In this document: positions 10,626 to 23,300 of the stretch, piece by piece | Layout of the letters: the number at the start of each line of letters is the position of its first letter | How positions within the stretch are numbered: the first letter of the stretch is position 1 | DNA from: Helicoverpa zea | Taxonomy: Eukaryota; Arthropoda; Insecta; Lepidoptera; Noctuidae | Length of the DNA: 64,000 nt | Reading direction: 5' to 3' | NCBI RefSeq assembly: GCF_022581195.2 | Contig: NC_061480.1 | Span: forward strand, 4,984,892 to 5,048,891 | Notes under the pieces: generated by a model | Told to the model about the DNA's origin: nothing | The model's input: the letters and a program-made list of their open reading frames with translations, nothing else | Database searches by the model: none | Program-made: the position numbers and the translations under genes

Positions 10626-12329
10626 GCCATTATTATTACTATAAAAAAGAGGAAACATTGTATTCCCCGAAGACTCCGAAACTACTGAACCGATTTAAAT
10701 AAATATTTCACTGTTGAAAAGCTACACTCTTCCCGAGTAACATAGACTATATTTTATCCGACTATGGACAGATGTACTCCCAGGACGCGGGTGAAACTGC
10801 TAGTTATCTATAACTCGATGTAACATGTAAATTATTAAGTTTATATTGAACCTCATTGACTAACAGTGAAGGAAAAGAATAAGGAAACTTTGCGTTAAAA
10901 GTCTGAACTTGGTAGTCTGCCTTGAGCAAATATGATGCTTAGTAACACTCATGTATGACAACTCTGTATGACAAAGTCAAAAGGTTTTTATCTATAACTA
11001 TATTATTATAAAGCTGAAGAGTTTATTTACTTGCTAATTTCAGGAAAGAACAACATCCATTTTGACCCACTTTTGATTTTGGATCAAAAATTTATGGGAT
11101 GTGGATGATGTCCTTTAAACTTTCAATGTTATATAAGCTACCGTTATCCGGGTGCACCTGCACAGAGTAGATAATTCAAATGGGGAAGCATAAAAAGCAA
11201 GATACAGCTCCAATAACATAGAACAAATTGCATTATAATAAATAAAACAATACAATAAATTTAATAAAAAAATACAAATCACATGAAAAAGTAAAGTAAA
11301 ATGGCTCAGAGGTTGAGGTAAAAAAAATGGTAAGTTAATCTAGGCTAATACATACAGGCAATAATAATATTAAAACTTCTAATTATAAACATAGGGACCA
11401 CCCAAACTAGGTTTATTTAAACCTGTGTTTCAGACACAAAAACAAAAAAGAAAGACATTCCCCTCACACAATGAAATTAGTACAACTTTAATGACTCACA
11501 AAGGCCCAGACTATAATTTGATGTGAAACAAATCCAAAGTAATCCAATTGAATGTGATTAATTACATAATTAGTATCAGTAATCCTTGTCTAGTTATTGC
11601 TAAGGCTTCTTGCACTAATATGTGATAGCTAGCTTTAGTAAATATGTACCTACGTGTATTTATCTATTGGTGCCTGTTTTTATCTATTGTGATAAATAGA
11701 GGTATTCTGGTAACTCATGTGTGCTATTCTCTATCTATAGCTACCCATTCAGAAAGCCACATTTTGTAAAATTGACCTCCAAAAGTTGTGATTTTCACCC
11801 TACTTTTAATAAATAACTTTTTGAGTGCTAGCTAGGATGTGGTGTAAGACAATATTGCATATTGTCCTCTACTGTAATATACAAATACATTGTATACAAA
11901 TTTTTATATCAAACAATGTTTAAGGTTCTTCCAACCTACAGAGAGACATGTGTTGCTGAGGAGTTTGTTGCACCACTTCTTCTTCCCAACAAAAACACAT
12001 AGGAAGTGGTGAAGGGCGGGCGTTTTGGGGGCTGTCTTATGTAAATTCCTGACGTTCAAAAAGTGCTGCCTAGTAAGTTTGAATAAATGATTTTTGATTT
12101 TGATTTTTATGTTTCAAGAAGTCATCCTTACTAATGTGCCTAAATAAATACTTAAATTAAAGTAATATAATTTTTAAATTGTATTTTAATTCCTGTTGTT
12201 ACTAAACACCATTATGGGCATTATGTCTGTCTATCCAGCTCTCACACGAAATCTACCAAACAGATTTAAAGAAAGGACAAAGTCTACTTTTGTATCTGGC
12301 CATTGGAAGAAATTTTCCTGGATAACTGG
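10626..12329. other. Intergenic DNA with LINE-tail fragments
   Basis: About 10640-10805 is a reverse LINE 3'-tail fragment with the CGAGTAACATAGACTATATT block. About 10855-10945 is a weak family D fragment. About 11935-12110 is another LINE tail (AGTGGTGAAGGGCGGGCGTT) ending in repeated TGATTTTGATTTT. No coding exon was found. Confidence 0.5.
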
Positions 12330-12445
12330 GTTGAGGGGGTCAGATAGGGCAGTCACTCCTTGTAAAGCACTGGTACTCAGCTACATCCGGTTAGACTGGA
12401 AGCCGACCCCAACATAGTTGGGAAAAGGCCTTGGAGGATGGATGG
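12330..12445 (-). repeat. Family A fragment
   Basis: It reads on the reverse strand, with the complement of the TTGGGGTCGGCTTCCAGTC core near 12395-12425. Confidence 0.7.
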
Positions 12446-13269
12446 AAAGTTTTCCTGGGTGAAAATAAATTACTCAATAAAATAGGATAGCATCAACAAT
12501 CTTTAAAAGAAAAGTTATCAATACTTTATGGAAGAGTTTTATTATGTATGAAACTAAATTCTATACTTATCTATGTACTTGAGGCACTGATAAGAATGAT
12601 GGTTACATAGATAACACAGCCTCTATAAAGATAACTTGTATCTTATGAGATAAATGCTTAAATGTAGGTTCTGTTACGAGATCGGTGAACTTCCATGTTT
12701 TAATGTATTTTGATGGGAAATCATAAAATTACAGCTACCGCTGTGGGTTCAGCGTGGGGGAGTGTCAGACTCTTACTGACTAAAACCCACCATTCTCCTT
12801 CTTAACTCCTTGAATGCCACTAAATAGAGAACAATAGAAAATCAATTGTCTCATGGGGAGCCACGCATCGGCATTCAAGGGGTTTCGCCTTTTCTATACC
12901 AGGACCATGGTTATTCACCAAGCTTAATGTGGGTTGGTAAACTAACATTGATATATATTTGTATTATACTGTCCAATTAATAGTTTGCGCAAACTGCAAA
13001 TAATAATTACATTCTATACTCCATTTGAGTAGACATTTAACTAAAAGTAAACAATGTTGATAGGATTTTACAGAAATTCATACCAAACAAATAAAATATT
13101 GGTTCAATTGATTATGTAATTGTTATTATTGTATTTACATTGATGTTTTATTTTTAAACTGAGTTATTTAGAAAAAGGTTATATCAAAATAGTTTTCTTT
13201 AGTTCCCAACCTAAGTCAAAGGTGTATAGAGTTCTCATTTTCTTTACATAAAAGTTATATATTATAAAT
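12446..13269. other. AT-rich DNA with a family H fragment
   Basis: About 12735-12900 repeats the CAGACTCTTACTGACTAAAA block also seen at 9425-9540 and, reversed, near 55205-55275. No gene was recognised. Confidence 0.45.
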
Positions 13270-13425
13270 ACGTATGGCCTTACTACAAAAACTTTAAACC
13301 CTGTTTTACACTTGTCTAATAAAATTTTGGCTGCAAAATGAACCATATGTCAACGTCATAATTTGACATTTTTTTAGACAAGGCATAAACTGACGTTTAA
13401 AAGTTTTTGTGGTAAGACGGGTTTT
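13270..13425 (-). mobile_element. Short MITE with CTTACYACAAAAACTTT ends
   Basis: About 150 bp with imperfect terminal inverted repeats (CTTACTACAAAAACTTTAAA at one end, its complement with a C/T change at the other). The internal sequence TGACATATGGTTCATTTTGC is shared with the copies at 24342-24484 and 40977-41125. It is non-coding. Confidence 0.82.
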
Positions 13426-13539
13426 GTCAAACCAGTAAAGACAAAAAGGCATTTATTCAAACCAGGCTGCAAATGACCTGAAACCTTTAATATTTTTTGG
13501 CTGTCGTTTGTAAAATTTACCTTTAAAAAATATTATTAT

Positions 13540-13636
13540 ATTATATTTATTGACAGCCCCCAAAACGCCCACCCTTCACCAATTCCTATGTGTTTTTGCT
13601 GGGAAGAAGAAGTGGTGGAACAAACTCCCCGGCAAT
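13540..13636 (-). repeat. LINE 3'-tail fragment
   Basis: It shares the block CTTCTTCTTCCCAGCAAAAA (here as its complement) with fragments at 11935-12110 and 36060-36220. It is probably a 5'-truncated LINE end. Confidence 0.6.
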
Positions 13637-13939
13637 AGAGAATAGGCATGATGACAGTAATCAAAAATCATTAAAATAATATATTTATTAAATTAAACTT
13701 GAAGCTTGGAATATAAAACGCGCATTGTTTTCTTTATTAATAATGTGATTAATATGTATTTTTATAAAATAAAATTACGAAATAAGGCAATCCGCCATGA
13801 TATCTTGAACACCAATCAGAGCTCGTGACGTCATTTCTCAAAACAACTCGCGCGAAAGCGCGCGAACGTCACATTTCGTTATTGTGAACTTCCACTGCGA
13901 TCTTTGTTTTTAATTAATTAATTGTTTATAACACGAGTT

Positions 13940-14067
13940 ATGGAGCCCGGATTTATCAAGGCAAACAGCGCTAATTTGCCTAGAATTGATATCATAATGC
14001 TGGGAAAGTTTTTGGCATCAAATAAAGATTTTTGTTCAGCTGAATTTAGAAATGTTAAAACTTCCAT
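13940..14067 (+). pseudogene. First exon of a YqaJ/SWIM-type transposon-associated protein
   Basis: The ATG at 13940 opens a 42-residue exon containing RIDIIMLGKFLASN and FCSAEFRNVKT, ending with two bases of a codon at a GTAAGT donor. I recognise this N-terminus from insect proteins with a SWIM-like zinc finger and a YqaJ viral-recombinase-type exonuclease domain. All downstream exons are missing. It lies inside the inverted-repeat element at 13641-14625, so it is transposon cargo and not a host gene. Confidence 0.65.
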
Positions 14068-14176
14068 GTAAGTATACTAGTTTAATTAAAACACAATGAG
14101 AGATGAAACCTAACCTCGAAATAGTTATTTACATTATAAACTATGCTAGAATCTAGAGAACTACGTAATAACTTAC

Positions 14177-14374
14177 ATCAAAGTGATCTTCACAAAAATA
14201 AAGTTGTACCCTGGGCAATATTGCTTTTGAATCTCGCCTTGCAAGTTTAAGCCACTTGTTTCGTATTTTTTTATTGTGAGGAACGTACACAAATAACTTA
14301 TCAGGAGTTGTTTTGGATGTGTTCTTACTTGGTCCCCCAGTGACCCCACAACACCTATGCCCTTTCGAATTCAT
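14177..14374 (-). pseudogene. First exon encoding a THAP zinc-finger domain (transposon-derived)
   Basis: Sixty-six codons run from the ATG at 14374 to a GTAAGT donor at 14176. The order is that of a THAP DNA-binding domain: an N-terminal RCCG segment, KLFVYVPHNKK, the conserved Trp in IRNKWLKLARR, and the CEDHF C-x2-H pair. The second N-terminal zinc ligand looks substituted: where related proteins have Cys after VTG there is Gly, so metal binding may be lost. No downstream exons remain. Confidence 0.72.
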
Positions 14375-14625
14375 ATTTAATAACACAAAAAACTTAATTA
14401 TTGCACGAGCGTTGTTTACTTGCGTCTTGTAATTTCAGTCGTGACGTCACAAGTGACACCATGACACTGACAAGCGTTTTCGCGCCGGATTCAAAGTGGA
14501 CAGAGAAAAATGCAATTATTTGATAAAAAATCTTCGCATTTTCTTAAAATTAATAATTTTTCATATAAAATAGACGTATACCTACATCATACAAAGGAAT
14601 TTAAAAATTTGTCATCATGCCTATT

Positions 14626-15039
14626 GTAACTCTCAGAAATTATCAATTGAAATGGTTAATAAGTCAGTAGTTGAGTGTTACATTTAATTGTCTGACTCAC
14701 AAACTGTAATATAATACTTGAATATGTTATGAATGTATTTTTATCAATGCTAAAACTTCCTGTCAAGCGGATGATGTATAAAATATCATATTTATAAGCT
14801 TATTTGTAACATTTTTTGATCACCATTCATGGTCACAGTTTTAGATAAAACATTTCCAAAAAGTTTGCAAAAAAAGGTATTAATTAGATTGAAAAATACT
14901 CTATTAATAAAGCCTAATGATCACCAGACTGGTTTTAAACTAGTATTAATTTAATTGCTCTCTCTAATTGCTTTTAATAGGTTTCAACTGGATTGAGACT
15001 CTCATTTTTCAAATACTTACTTGAAACACAAGTAAAAAC
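14626..15039. other. AT-rich DNA, nothing recognised
   Basis: No exon, RNA or repeat family was recognised here. Confidence 0.4.
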
Positions 15040-15740
15040 ACAATTACCTCGTTTATATCGTAGGTATCTAAACTTTCGATTGCCTATCTGGCACACCGCG
15101 GAGGCACAACACTGCAATCCAAGCACGAGAGACGAACAAACACTGGTCGGGGAAACTTGAACGATCGCGGCCGCGCCTGTCCACTAAATAATTACGTTAA
15201 CCACTTGTACGCAATAACCAATATTTGTACATATAACACTTGGGCGAACCCGACGGTGATCGGTGTAGACGGTGCGACGCGACACAAGAATGAGGAACCT
15301 ACTATTACGAAGATCTGACTGAAACTACATCGCTGTCTTGCGTCCTCCACTTGAAAAAAAACCTGTTCTCTCATTCACCTACTAATCTAAAGAACGGAGC
15401 TTCCGTCCGCGATAATTCAACATCCACGCGCCGCAGACACTACAATACGAGAATCTAACACGACTTTTTACGACGAGTTCTCGATAATAAGGCGATTATC
15501 AATATTAATATTCGATAGGTGAAAGGAGACATACCTTTGAGGGAGCTCGTTTAGATGTATTGAAACAATATCCAGTGAGTCCGTTATGGAAAAAAATGCA
15601 CTTAAACACTGAATAGTCGTTCACAAATTGTTATAATCACTAATAAATAGTTACACCCACGATTATTGAAAACGGTATTCAGTATGCGGCGGATAAGCGC
15701 TAGCCCGTAAAAGACGCCATTTTGATTTCGTCAACTAAAG
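15040..15740 (-). promoter_or_regulatory. Candidate minus-strand 5' exon/promoter region divergent from tankyrase
   Basis: The block is richer in CG than its surroundings, including CGATCGCGGCCGCGCC near 15160. On the minus strand there are two good splice donors: AAG|GTATGT near 15535 and GAG|GTAATT near 15048. That would fit alternative untranslated first exons of a gene transcribed leftward. No coding exon for such a gene is evident further left in the window, so this rests on composition and donors only. Confidence 0.25.
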
Positions 15741-16339
15741 GCAATAGACAATATAGAATGCAGCGTTTTGTTTTTCCCATTTTCTTGACTTAGAAAATAT
15801 TTATTTACGTGAGAAGTTAGATATATTTTCTATATTTATTCGTTGTTTCTAGTATCAAAAACTAATAAAAGCCTTTTGTTACATTAAAACTTTCACGTAT
15901 AAAATACTTTTATTAATACAAATAAAACTGAAGCAGAAAACAAAACGTTTAATAAATCTAATTAATTTTACAAAGTAAATAAAAAATACTTAATCTTTGA
16001 CATTGACAATTATTGCATTCTGTGTTACATTACAAATATTAGTAATATTAATTTTATATTCGAAGATAATCATTAGTCATTTTGCCTGTTGCAATTTCTT
16101 TAAGCAAATAAAAAAATGCGACCAAAATAATTTGTCTATGATTAAATGATACCTTACTAAAAAAAGTTGCCCGTAACATGGTAAGTACCCAGTAATTTTA
16201 ATAATCAAGTAATAAATCAATTTTCAAGTCACCAGCTGAGTTGAAAAAAACATGTAAGATTCAAAATCTAGATTTTTTATATAAATTCAGGAGAGTAAGG
16301 GATAGTAATTTGCAAGTTTAGTAATCCGACGTCTCGTCC
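15741..16339. other. AT-rich DNA, nothing recognised
   Basis: No supported feature was found in this stretch. Confidence 0.4.
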
Positions 16340-16670
16340 GAATCAAGTGCGGCTGCTGAGCTCGAGGACTCGGGTTCAATTCCCGAGTCGAGCCGAAATC
16401 GCTTTGTGGGTTTTAGAAGACTTTCACAAAGCAGCCCGGAGCCTGGTGATTTGTACACCCGTGCAACGGAGAGCACGTAAATGTCGATCCTGCGCCTGAT
16501 CTCTCTCCGTCTGTCTGATTAACGTCCCATCGCGCTATGAGAGTGAAGGAATAGTGAGTGCACCTGTGCGCAAATGCTTGTGCACATATAATATGTCCTG
16601 AGCAATTGGAATAATCTCCTTACATGAGAACAGCCACGCGCCGTAGCCGATAATCGGCTAGCAGTACATC
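16340..16670 (+). mobile_element. tRNA-derived SINE (family B)
   Basis: It has the GGGTTCAATTCCCGAGTCG B-box region and the same body as the copy at 10275-10625. The A-box side is diverged. Confidence 0.75.
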
Positions 16671-17126
16671 AATTTTCAGGAGTCCTTAATTCCTTAAATC
16701 TGTATGTAATGGGCAAATAACTTTTATATAAAAAGAAGAAAGTGTCTTTCCAACAGTCCATTTTATTTTAATCTATTCAAGTTACAGAGCCTTTGTGGTA
16801 TGAATAAATTACCTCTTTATAATAATAGTTTAGATTGACCCACAATAATTTTGCAGACCTTTGCACTATTTTCTAAATCATAACATACAAAAAAACTTTC
16901 ATACTATTCTCCTAAATGTCAAAAACAACAAAATAATAAAGTGGCATGCAAAAGTCCTATATGAATACCACCATATAATGGGGAAATATATTTTTTAAGC
17001 AGTAACCCCAAAACCAATTGTCAAATAAAAGTAGCAAGCAGCTGTGCCCATACGTGTTTTTATTTATTAATATCTCGATAATGTGCGATTAACACACGAA
17101 AATTAAATGTGAAACGTGAAATCAAC
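16671..17126 (+). promoter_or_regulatory. Upstream region of tankyrase (5' UTR and probable promoter)
   Basis: This is the AT-rich stretch immediately before the tankyrase ATG. A purine-rich AACGTGAAATCAAC precedes the start codon. I see no reliable TATA box or initiator and cannot place the transcription start. An upstream in-frame GTG at 17109 would add six residues, but the ATG at 17127 matches the usual MSSRRS-like start. Confidence 0.35.
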
Positions 17127-17316
17127 ATGTCGAGCCGTCGTTCGATACTCGGATCGGCGCTTGACGCTTTACCCCCGCCCAGTGATCCTCTGCGCGAATT
17201 ATTTGAGGCATGTAAAACTGGCGATGCCGTGAGGGTAAAAAAGTTAATTACTCCCCAAACGGTGAATGCCAGGGACACTGCTGGACGTAAATCGACTCCT
17301 CTACACTTCGCTGCAG
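17127..17316 (+). CDS. Tnks: Tankyrase exon 1 (residues 1-64)
   Basis: It starts MSSRRS and contains LRELFEACKTGD and the first TPLHFAAG ankyrin motif. It ends in phase 1 at GCAG|GTAATT, and a 10.4-kb intron follows. Confidence 0.93.
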
Positions 17317-20300
17317 GTAATTAAACACAAAAAACTTAATTTAAGCACCACATTTTCTCAAAAAACATGATTTTGAGTACTAGTGAAAGGACTCGTCAAC
17401 CACAATAGGAAGTATGAAGTTTTTAAAAAATTGCATAATTAGTTACGCTAGTTGATTGGCGTTTCGTGTTTTATGTCTTTTGTTGTTTCTTTCGTGTTTT
17501 CTTGACGTAATATTATTGTGATGTCGAAATTTTATGAGAGAACTAAAAATTCTGACTTTGTATTGTCATGCTCTATTAATTTTGGTCTTATATATTATAA
17601 CGACACGATATATTCGTTGTGAGGTAAGTAAAAGTCTAAAATAATGTTTCAGTCTGATTTTGAACTTGTTGCAGTCAACTTGTGTTTTGTGTCAATATTT
17701 ATTTGTTTGGTTTTTAATGTGTTATGCGTTATCTGTGTTTTTGTGCTCATTTATTAAAGGTAATAATATAATATTCATAATAATTCAGATATTTTGTTTA
17801 ATATGCAAGGGTAAGGCCCTAGATTATAAACAACATAACTTAATTTTTATTAAAACACCTGTTTATTATTAATTTTAATATTGAATTTCCAAAGTAAATA
17901 GTTATTTCAAGAATGCTAATGTTTATATTGTCAGTTAATGAGGGTTTAAATAGTTTAGAATTGTTAACAATGCAGGATGAAATACAAAGGGAGTTCAATT
18001 GATTCAGTATTGATCATTAGTATTACAGCCTTTAACTCTAAAGGCTTTAAACAAACAAACAAGGAGCGACTACCTATCTGACCTCCTCAACCCAGTTATC
18101 CGGGCAACCCAATACCCCTTGGTTAGACTGGTGTCAGACTTACTGTCTTCTGACTACCTGTAATGACTGCTGAGGTTGTTCAAACAAACAATTGTGCCTC
18201 TTTATTATATAGTACTAGCTTCTGCCTGCGGCTTTGCCCGCATAGAGTTCGGTTATATCACGATTCCAAGAGAATTCTTTGAAATTCCAGGATAAAAACT
18301 ATCCTATGTTCTTTCTCAAGGTCAACTCTATCTCTGTACCAAATTTTATTAAAATCAGTCCAGTGGTTTAGACGTGAAAGCGTAACAGACAGACAGACAG
18401 AGTTACTTTCGCATTTATAATATTAGTAGGGATAGATAACAATTTCCATTTCACCATATACATATCAGTAGAGATATGTAATAACCAGAAGGTTTGATAA
18501 TCACATTTTTATTCATATGTCATGTTTAGCTTATCTCACAAAAGTGCATTATTGATATCATGCTCACTAGCAGTGCCTTTTGGTATAGCTTGCCTTTAAC
18601 TTAATTTCTGATGGTGTTTACTGATTACTACTGTTTGAAATAGCAGTCATATTCTTCCTTCATAAATGGGCTCTAACAGTGAAGAATTTTTGTAAACAAA
18701 CCAGTATTTCCTGAGTTAAGTGCATCCAAAGAAACAAACACAAAAAACAAACTTTAGCTTTAGATTTTGTAGTTGATTTAGGTACTTTTGTTTGTCTATT
18801 TATCAAAGACTTTCTCGTCAGCTACCTGTGTTTCACATGAAGCAACTGCCTATCTAACCTGCAGCCCCCTGGTTGTCATATCCTGGCTTCTGTCTACCCG
18901 TAACAACAGCCAAAAATATTTAAATGACAGCCAGGACCCACCAATCTATTGTGCCTTCTAAAACGTGGAAGAACTCGTCATGACAGGGTCACCCATCCAA
19001 GGATAGACAGCATTAACTGTTGCTTAACTTTATGATCCATTGATTTGCATGGCGTTGACTAGCTACAACCTCTTCCCTGCTTGTTTCAGCAACTTGTCTA
19101 TATGTAGGTATATATAAGTATAGATACATGATAATTCTATACTGTTAATTTAAAACACAGCTGCACAAACCCAGACATGTGTGACTCACAGCCACATAAT
19201 TGAATTTGTATTAATTAGTCACCAATAACATGTACTTGTTGTAGAAAGTGAAATTCACTGTCTTTTTAGTATTGGCATTTATCAATTTGATCATCTGCCT
19301 AGCCATTTCTCAAGTACATTGGTAACAGCAGATGATTACCAGTATTTCACTCTTCACCAAGTATTGTCTGGTTAGACTTTTCCAAACTATGTTGGGGTCG
19401 GCTTCCGGTCTAACCAGATGCATCTGAGTATCAGTGTTTTACAAGGAGCAACTTCCTATCTGAACTCCTGAACTCAGTCATCCAGGCAACTCAGTACTGC
19501 TTTGTAAAACTGGTTGTCAAGTTTTCTGTCTTCTGACTACTCATGTTCAAATGATAGCCAGGACACACCGTTTCACGTGCCTGCCGAAACACGGTAGAAC
19601 TCGTCATGATAAAATAGTCACCCATCCACGACCCGACAGCACCAAGTGTTGCTTAACCTTATGATCGATCGACCCATACGACTGTTACTTGTCTGCTTTT
19701 TAACCAACTTCTCAAAAAGGAGGAGGTTCTTAATTCGGTCGGTATTTCTTTTTCTATGTACATCGATTACGCCTAGGTTTAGAGACGGATTTACGTGATT
19801 CTTTTTTTGTTCGACGTGAAATAACTGCCAGTTGGTCCCATAGTCCCAGGACAGGATCTGATGATGGAAACCCTGAGAAATCGAGAATTCTTTTTACCCA
19901 ATGATGATTACTTCTGACTAAAAAATAAATACAAATTATGATGCTCACATTAACGCTCAACGTTTGCATAATAGCTAGCTAATTTATTTATCTGCATTAC
20001 AATCTAGGCAGTGTTAGTCTATTGTTTAAGATCTAAATATTATGGCCATGACCTTGTGTTGCGCGATTTCTCTTTGCAAATCTTTTGAAGAGGTTTCCTC
20101 TTTGTTTAGTTTTTAAGCTATTGCATAGCTTCTATCGCAGGCCTTGAGCGCGGGGACCAAATCCAGAAATTCCGTAACGAAAAAACCTCACGCTCCCCAC
20201 TCCGACTCCATTTTCATCAAAATGTTCTACACAAAGTACTAGGCGACCATAACAAGTAAGAGCTTACCTGTAACCTGCTAAACATTCTAACTAGCGTTCT

Positions 20301-23300
20301 ATGATTGGATCCGCCCACAAAAATGTACTAGGCGCTCATAACAACTAAAGAGCTTACCTGCAACCTACTGAACATTCTATCCAGAGTACTCCTATGCTTG
20401 GAGCCGCTGACAAACAGTTCGGGGCGTATCTTCACGAAGTGTGCCAGTTGTATGAGCAACATCGGCGGGTTGGCGGCGGCGTTGCTTTTAATATTTTTAA
20501 TTTTACTCTGTATTGTACTCTGTACTAGGTTCTTACAACATAACAAGAGGTGCTTTTGAATTAATTCGACTATTGAAGTGGGTACATCGTGACTTCTCAA
20601 ACCAAACGTAATTTCTTGTTATTTAAAAATTTGACGGCTTTTGTCGGAAGTTCAGTATTCTAGTCGGAACTTTAGTTTTATTACTCGAAGATCGAATTTT
20701 GTTTAGGAGAAAAAGTTATTTGAACCTGCTCATATTTGTAGTTAATTAAAACTAGCTTTTGCATTCGCCTTTTTAGACGTAAGTACCTATATTTTATTGG
20801 TAACTAGTTTCCACCCGCGGCTTCGCCTACGTGGAGTTCGGTTATATCGCGTTTCCAAGAGAACTCTTCACAAGTCCGGGATAAAAACTATCCTATGTCC
20901 TTTCTCAAGGTCAACTCTAGCTCTGTACCAAAGGACAATGCTAATCTTTGTATGGAAGTTGGGCTCAAGTGTTGCCCACAGTAACTGCATAGTGTATTAT
21001 GTTCCATAGGCTTATATTAGGTCCCAGACCAAAGCATTTCGAAATCTATCCCGGGAGTCCTGAGAAAAACTGGTTTGACTCTTATTCAATATTACATAAA
21101 AATAAGCTTACGAACTCTTAACTATTCCACTTTTATTACCTTAATTGAAATGAATTATATTCATTGACAAATACGAGGTATTGTACACGACTACTTTTTG
21201 TTAACCGACTTCCAAAAATGGAGGAGGTTCTTAATTCATTTGTATTCTTTTTACGTTTGTACGTGCATAACTCCGTCGTTTACCAATCGATTTCAACAAT
21301 TATTTTATTGTTTGTAAGGGCTTACTTCCTCAACGGTTCATTTGTCATCCGGCCCAGGGTCTGGTGATGGAACCTCTAAAAAAATCGGGAGCGACTCTCG
21401 AAAAATTGTAGACACATATCGAGTAAAACCTTGTCATTCGGGTATATGTGTCAGACACCACAAAACTGTAAAGGTTAAGATCTGACCTGACAATGGAGAC
21501 GACAGAGAGACGAGGGAACTCCTCAACGGTATCTACTAACTACCTCATGTTCGAGCTTATTTTATTCCTCTTGATAAGATTTTTCTAGAAGATAGCTTAT
21601 TGCGCAGGCACCTTGTAGATTTAAACCGTAAATTCAAAAATATTGCGGTAATTGCCTTTTTTTTCAGAAAATCATTGTCAGTTCTTATTAGAATCCAACG
21701 CTTTTAGAATTTATTTGAAAATCACAGTAAAAAAAACCCATTCCAACATTTTCCAGCACTGGATCCTGACAGCGAGATCCTAAGACTTATTTGGCAGAAA
21801 AGTCTTATCAGATTAATCTCTCGGGACCCCTGGGACCGATTTCAAAAATATTTTGATTTCATGTTTAGAGTGAAGTAAAGAATCTATTTCAATCACTCCC
21901 ACTACTGGGCAAATGGCACAGGCTTTGTGAAGCGATTGTTCATGTGGAATATAAGAACCGGTTTTTCACCCGGACCCCAGGGACCGATTTCAAAAATATT
22001 TTAATTTCATGTTAAAAGTGAAGTAAAGAATTTACTTTAACCACTCCCACTACTGGGCAAATGCCAAAGACTTTGTTAAGTGACTATCTAAGGAGAACAT
22101 TTGAACCGGTTTTTCTCGGGACCCCTGGGACCGATTATAAAAATATTTTAATTTCATGTTAAGAGTGAAGTAAGGAACCTATTTCAATCACTCCCACTAC
22201 TGGGCAAATGCCAAAGACTTTGTTAAGTGACTATCTAAGGAGAACATTTGAACCGGTTTTTCTCGGGACCCCTGGGACCGATTATAAAAATATTTTAATT
22301 TCATGTTAAGAGTGAAGTAAGGAACCTATTTCAATCACTCCCACTACTGGGCAAATGCCAAAGACTTTGTTAAGTGACTATCTAAGGAGAACATTTGAAC
22401 CGGTTTTTCTCGGGACCCCTGGGACCGATTATAAAAATATTTTAATTTCATGTTAAGAGTGAAGTAAGGAACCTATTTCAATCACTCCCACTACTGGGCA
22501 AATGCCAAAGACTTTGTTAAGTGACTATCTAAGGAGAACATTTGAACCGGTTTTTCTCAGGACCCCTGGGACCGATTTTAAAAATATTTTAATTTCATGT
22601 TAAGAGTGAAGTAAGGAACCTATTTCAATCACTCCCACTACTGGGCAAATGACATAGGCGTTGTAAAGCGACAGTTCATGTGGAATATTAGAACCGGTTT
22701 TTCTCCGGACCCCAGGGACCGATTTCAAAAATATTTGGATTTCATGTTAAGAGTGTAGTAAAGAACCTATTTTGACCACTCCCACTACTGGGCAAATGCC
22801 AAAGACTTTGTTAAGTGAATATCTAAGGAGAACATTTGAACCGGTTTTTCTCGGGACCCCTGGGACCGATTTCAAAAATATTTTAATTTCGTGTTAAGAG
22901 TGAAGTAAAGAACCAATTCCAAACACTCCTACTACTGGGCAAATGGCTCAGGCCTTGTCAAGTGACTCTTCATGGAGAATATTTGAACTGGTTTTCCTCG
23001 GGACCCCAGGGAGCGATTTCAAAAATATTTGCATTACGTGTTCAGAGTGCACTAAGGAACCCTCTGGAACTACTCCCACTGCTGGGCAAACTATGAGCCC
23101 AGACCCTGGCATTGTCCTTTCATTAAAATCAGTTCAGTGGTTTAGACGTGAAAGCGTAACAGACAGACAGAGTTACTTTCGCATTTATAATATTAGTAGG
23201 GGTGGGGAAGCATCAAATCTATTAGGTGTGAATCGAAAGGTCAAAGACTTGTATTGAATACTCATCATCAGCCTATCGCAGTCCACTGCTGGACATAGGC

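Larger units (their letters stand above)
13641..14625. mobile_element. Internally deleted two-gene DNA transposon (YqaJ-type and THAP first exons facing each other)
   Basis: The ends carry a perfect 16-bp terminal inverted repeat, AATAGGCATGATGACA. A coding first exon starts inward from each end: a YqaJ-associated protein N-terminus on the plus strand and a THAP domain on the minus strand. Each finishes at a consensus GTAAGT donor, and the donors face each other about 100 bp apart. The simplest reading is that an autonomous element with two convergent genes lost its whole middle. A THAP transposase with a YqaJ exonuclease is known from Kolobok-type transposons, but I see no clear TTAA target duplication, so the superfamily is inferred. 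Confidence 0.75.
20805..23195 (+). repeat. RTE-type LINE 3' tail (family R), split by a Helentron-like insertion
   Basis: The left part (about 20805-20932) and the right part (23118-23195) together match the uninterrupted copy at 18215-18430. The junction aligns as ACC-AAA then TTT-C-ATTAAAA against an intact site that reads ACCAAATTTTATTAAAA. Confidence 0.75.

Noticed and set aside
17109..17126. GTG start six codons upstream of the tankyrase ATG
   Set aside because: GTG is not a usual start in animals, and the ATG at 17127 gives the expected N-terminus.
21164..21367. 67-codon frame conserved between two loci
   Set aside because: Both copies lie in the same recently moved non-coding element, so identity reflects recent copying and not selection.
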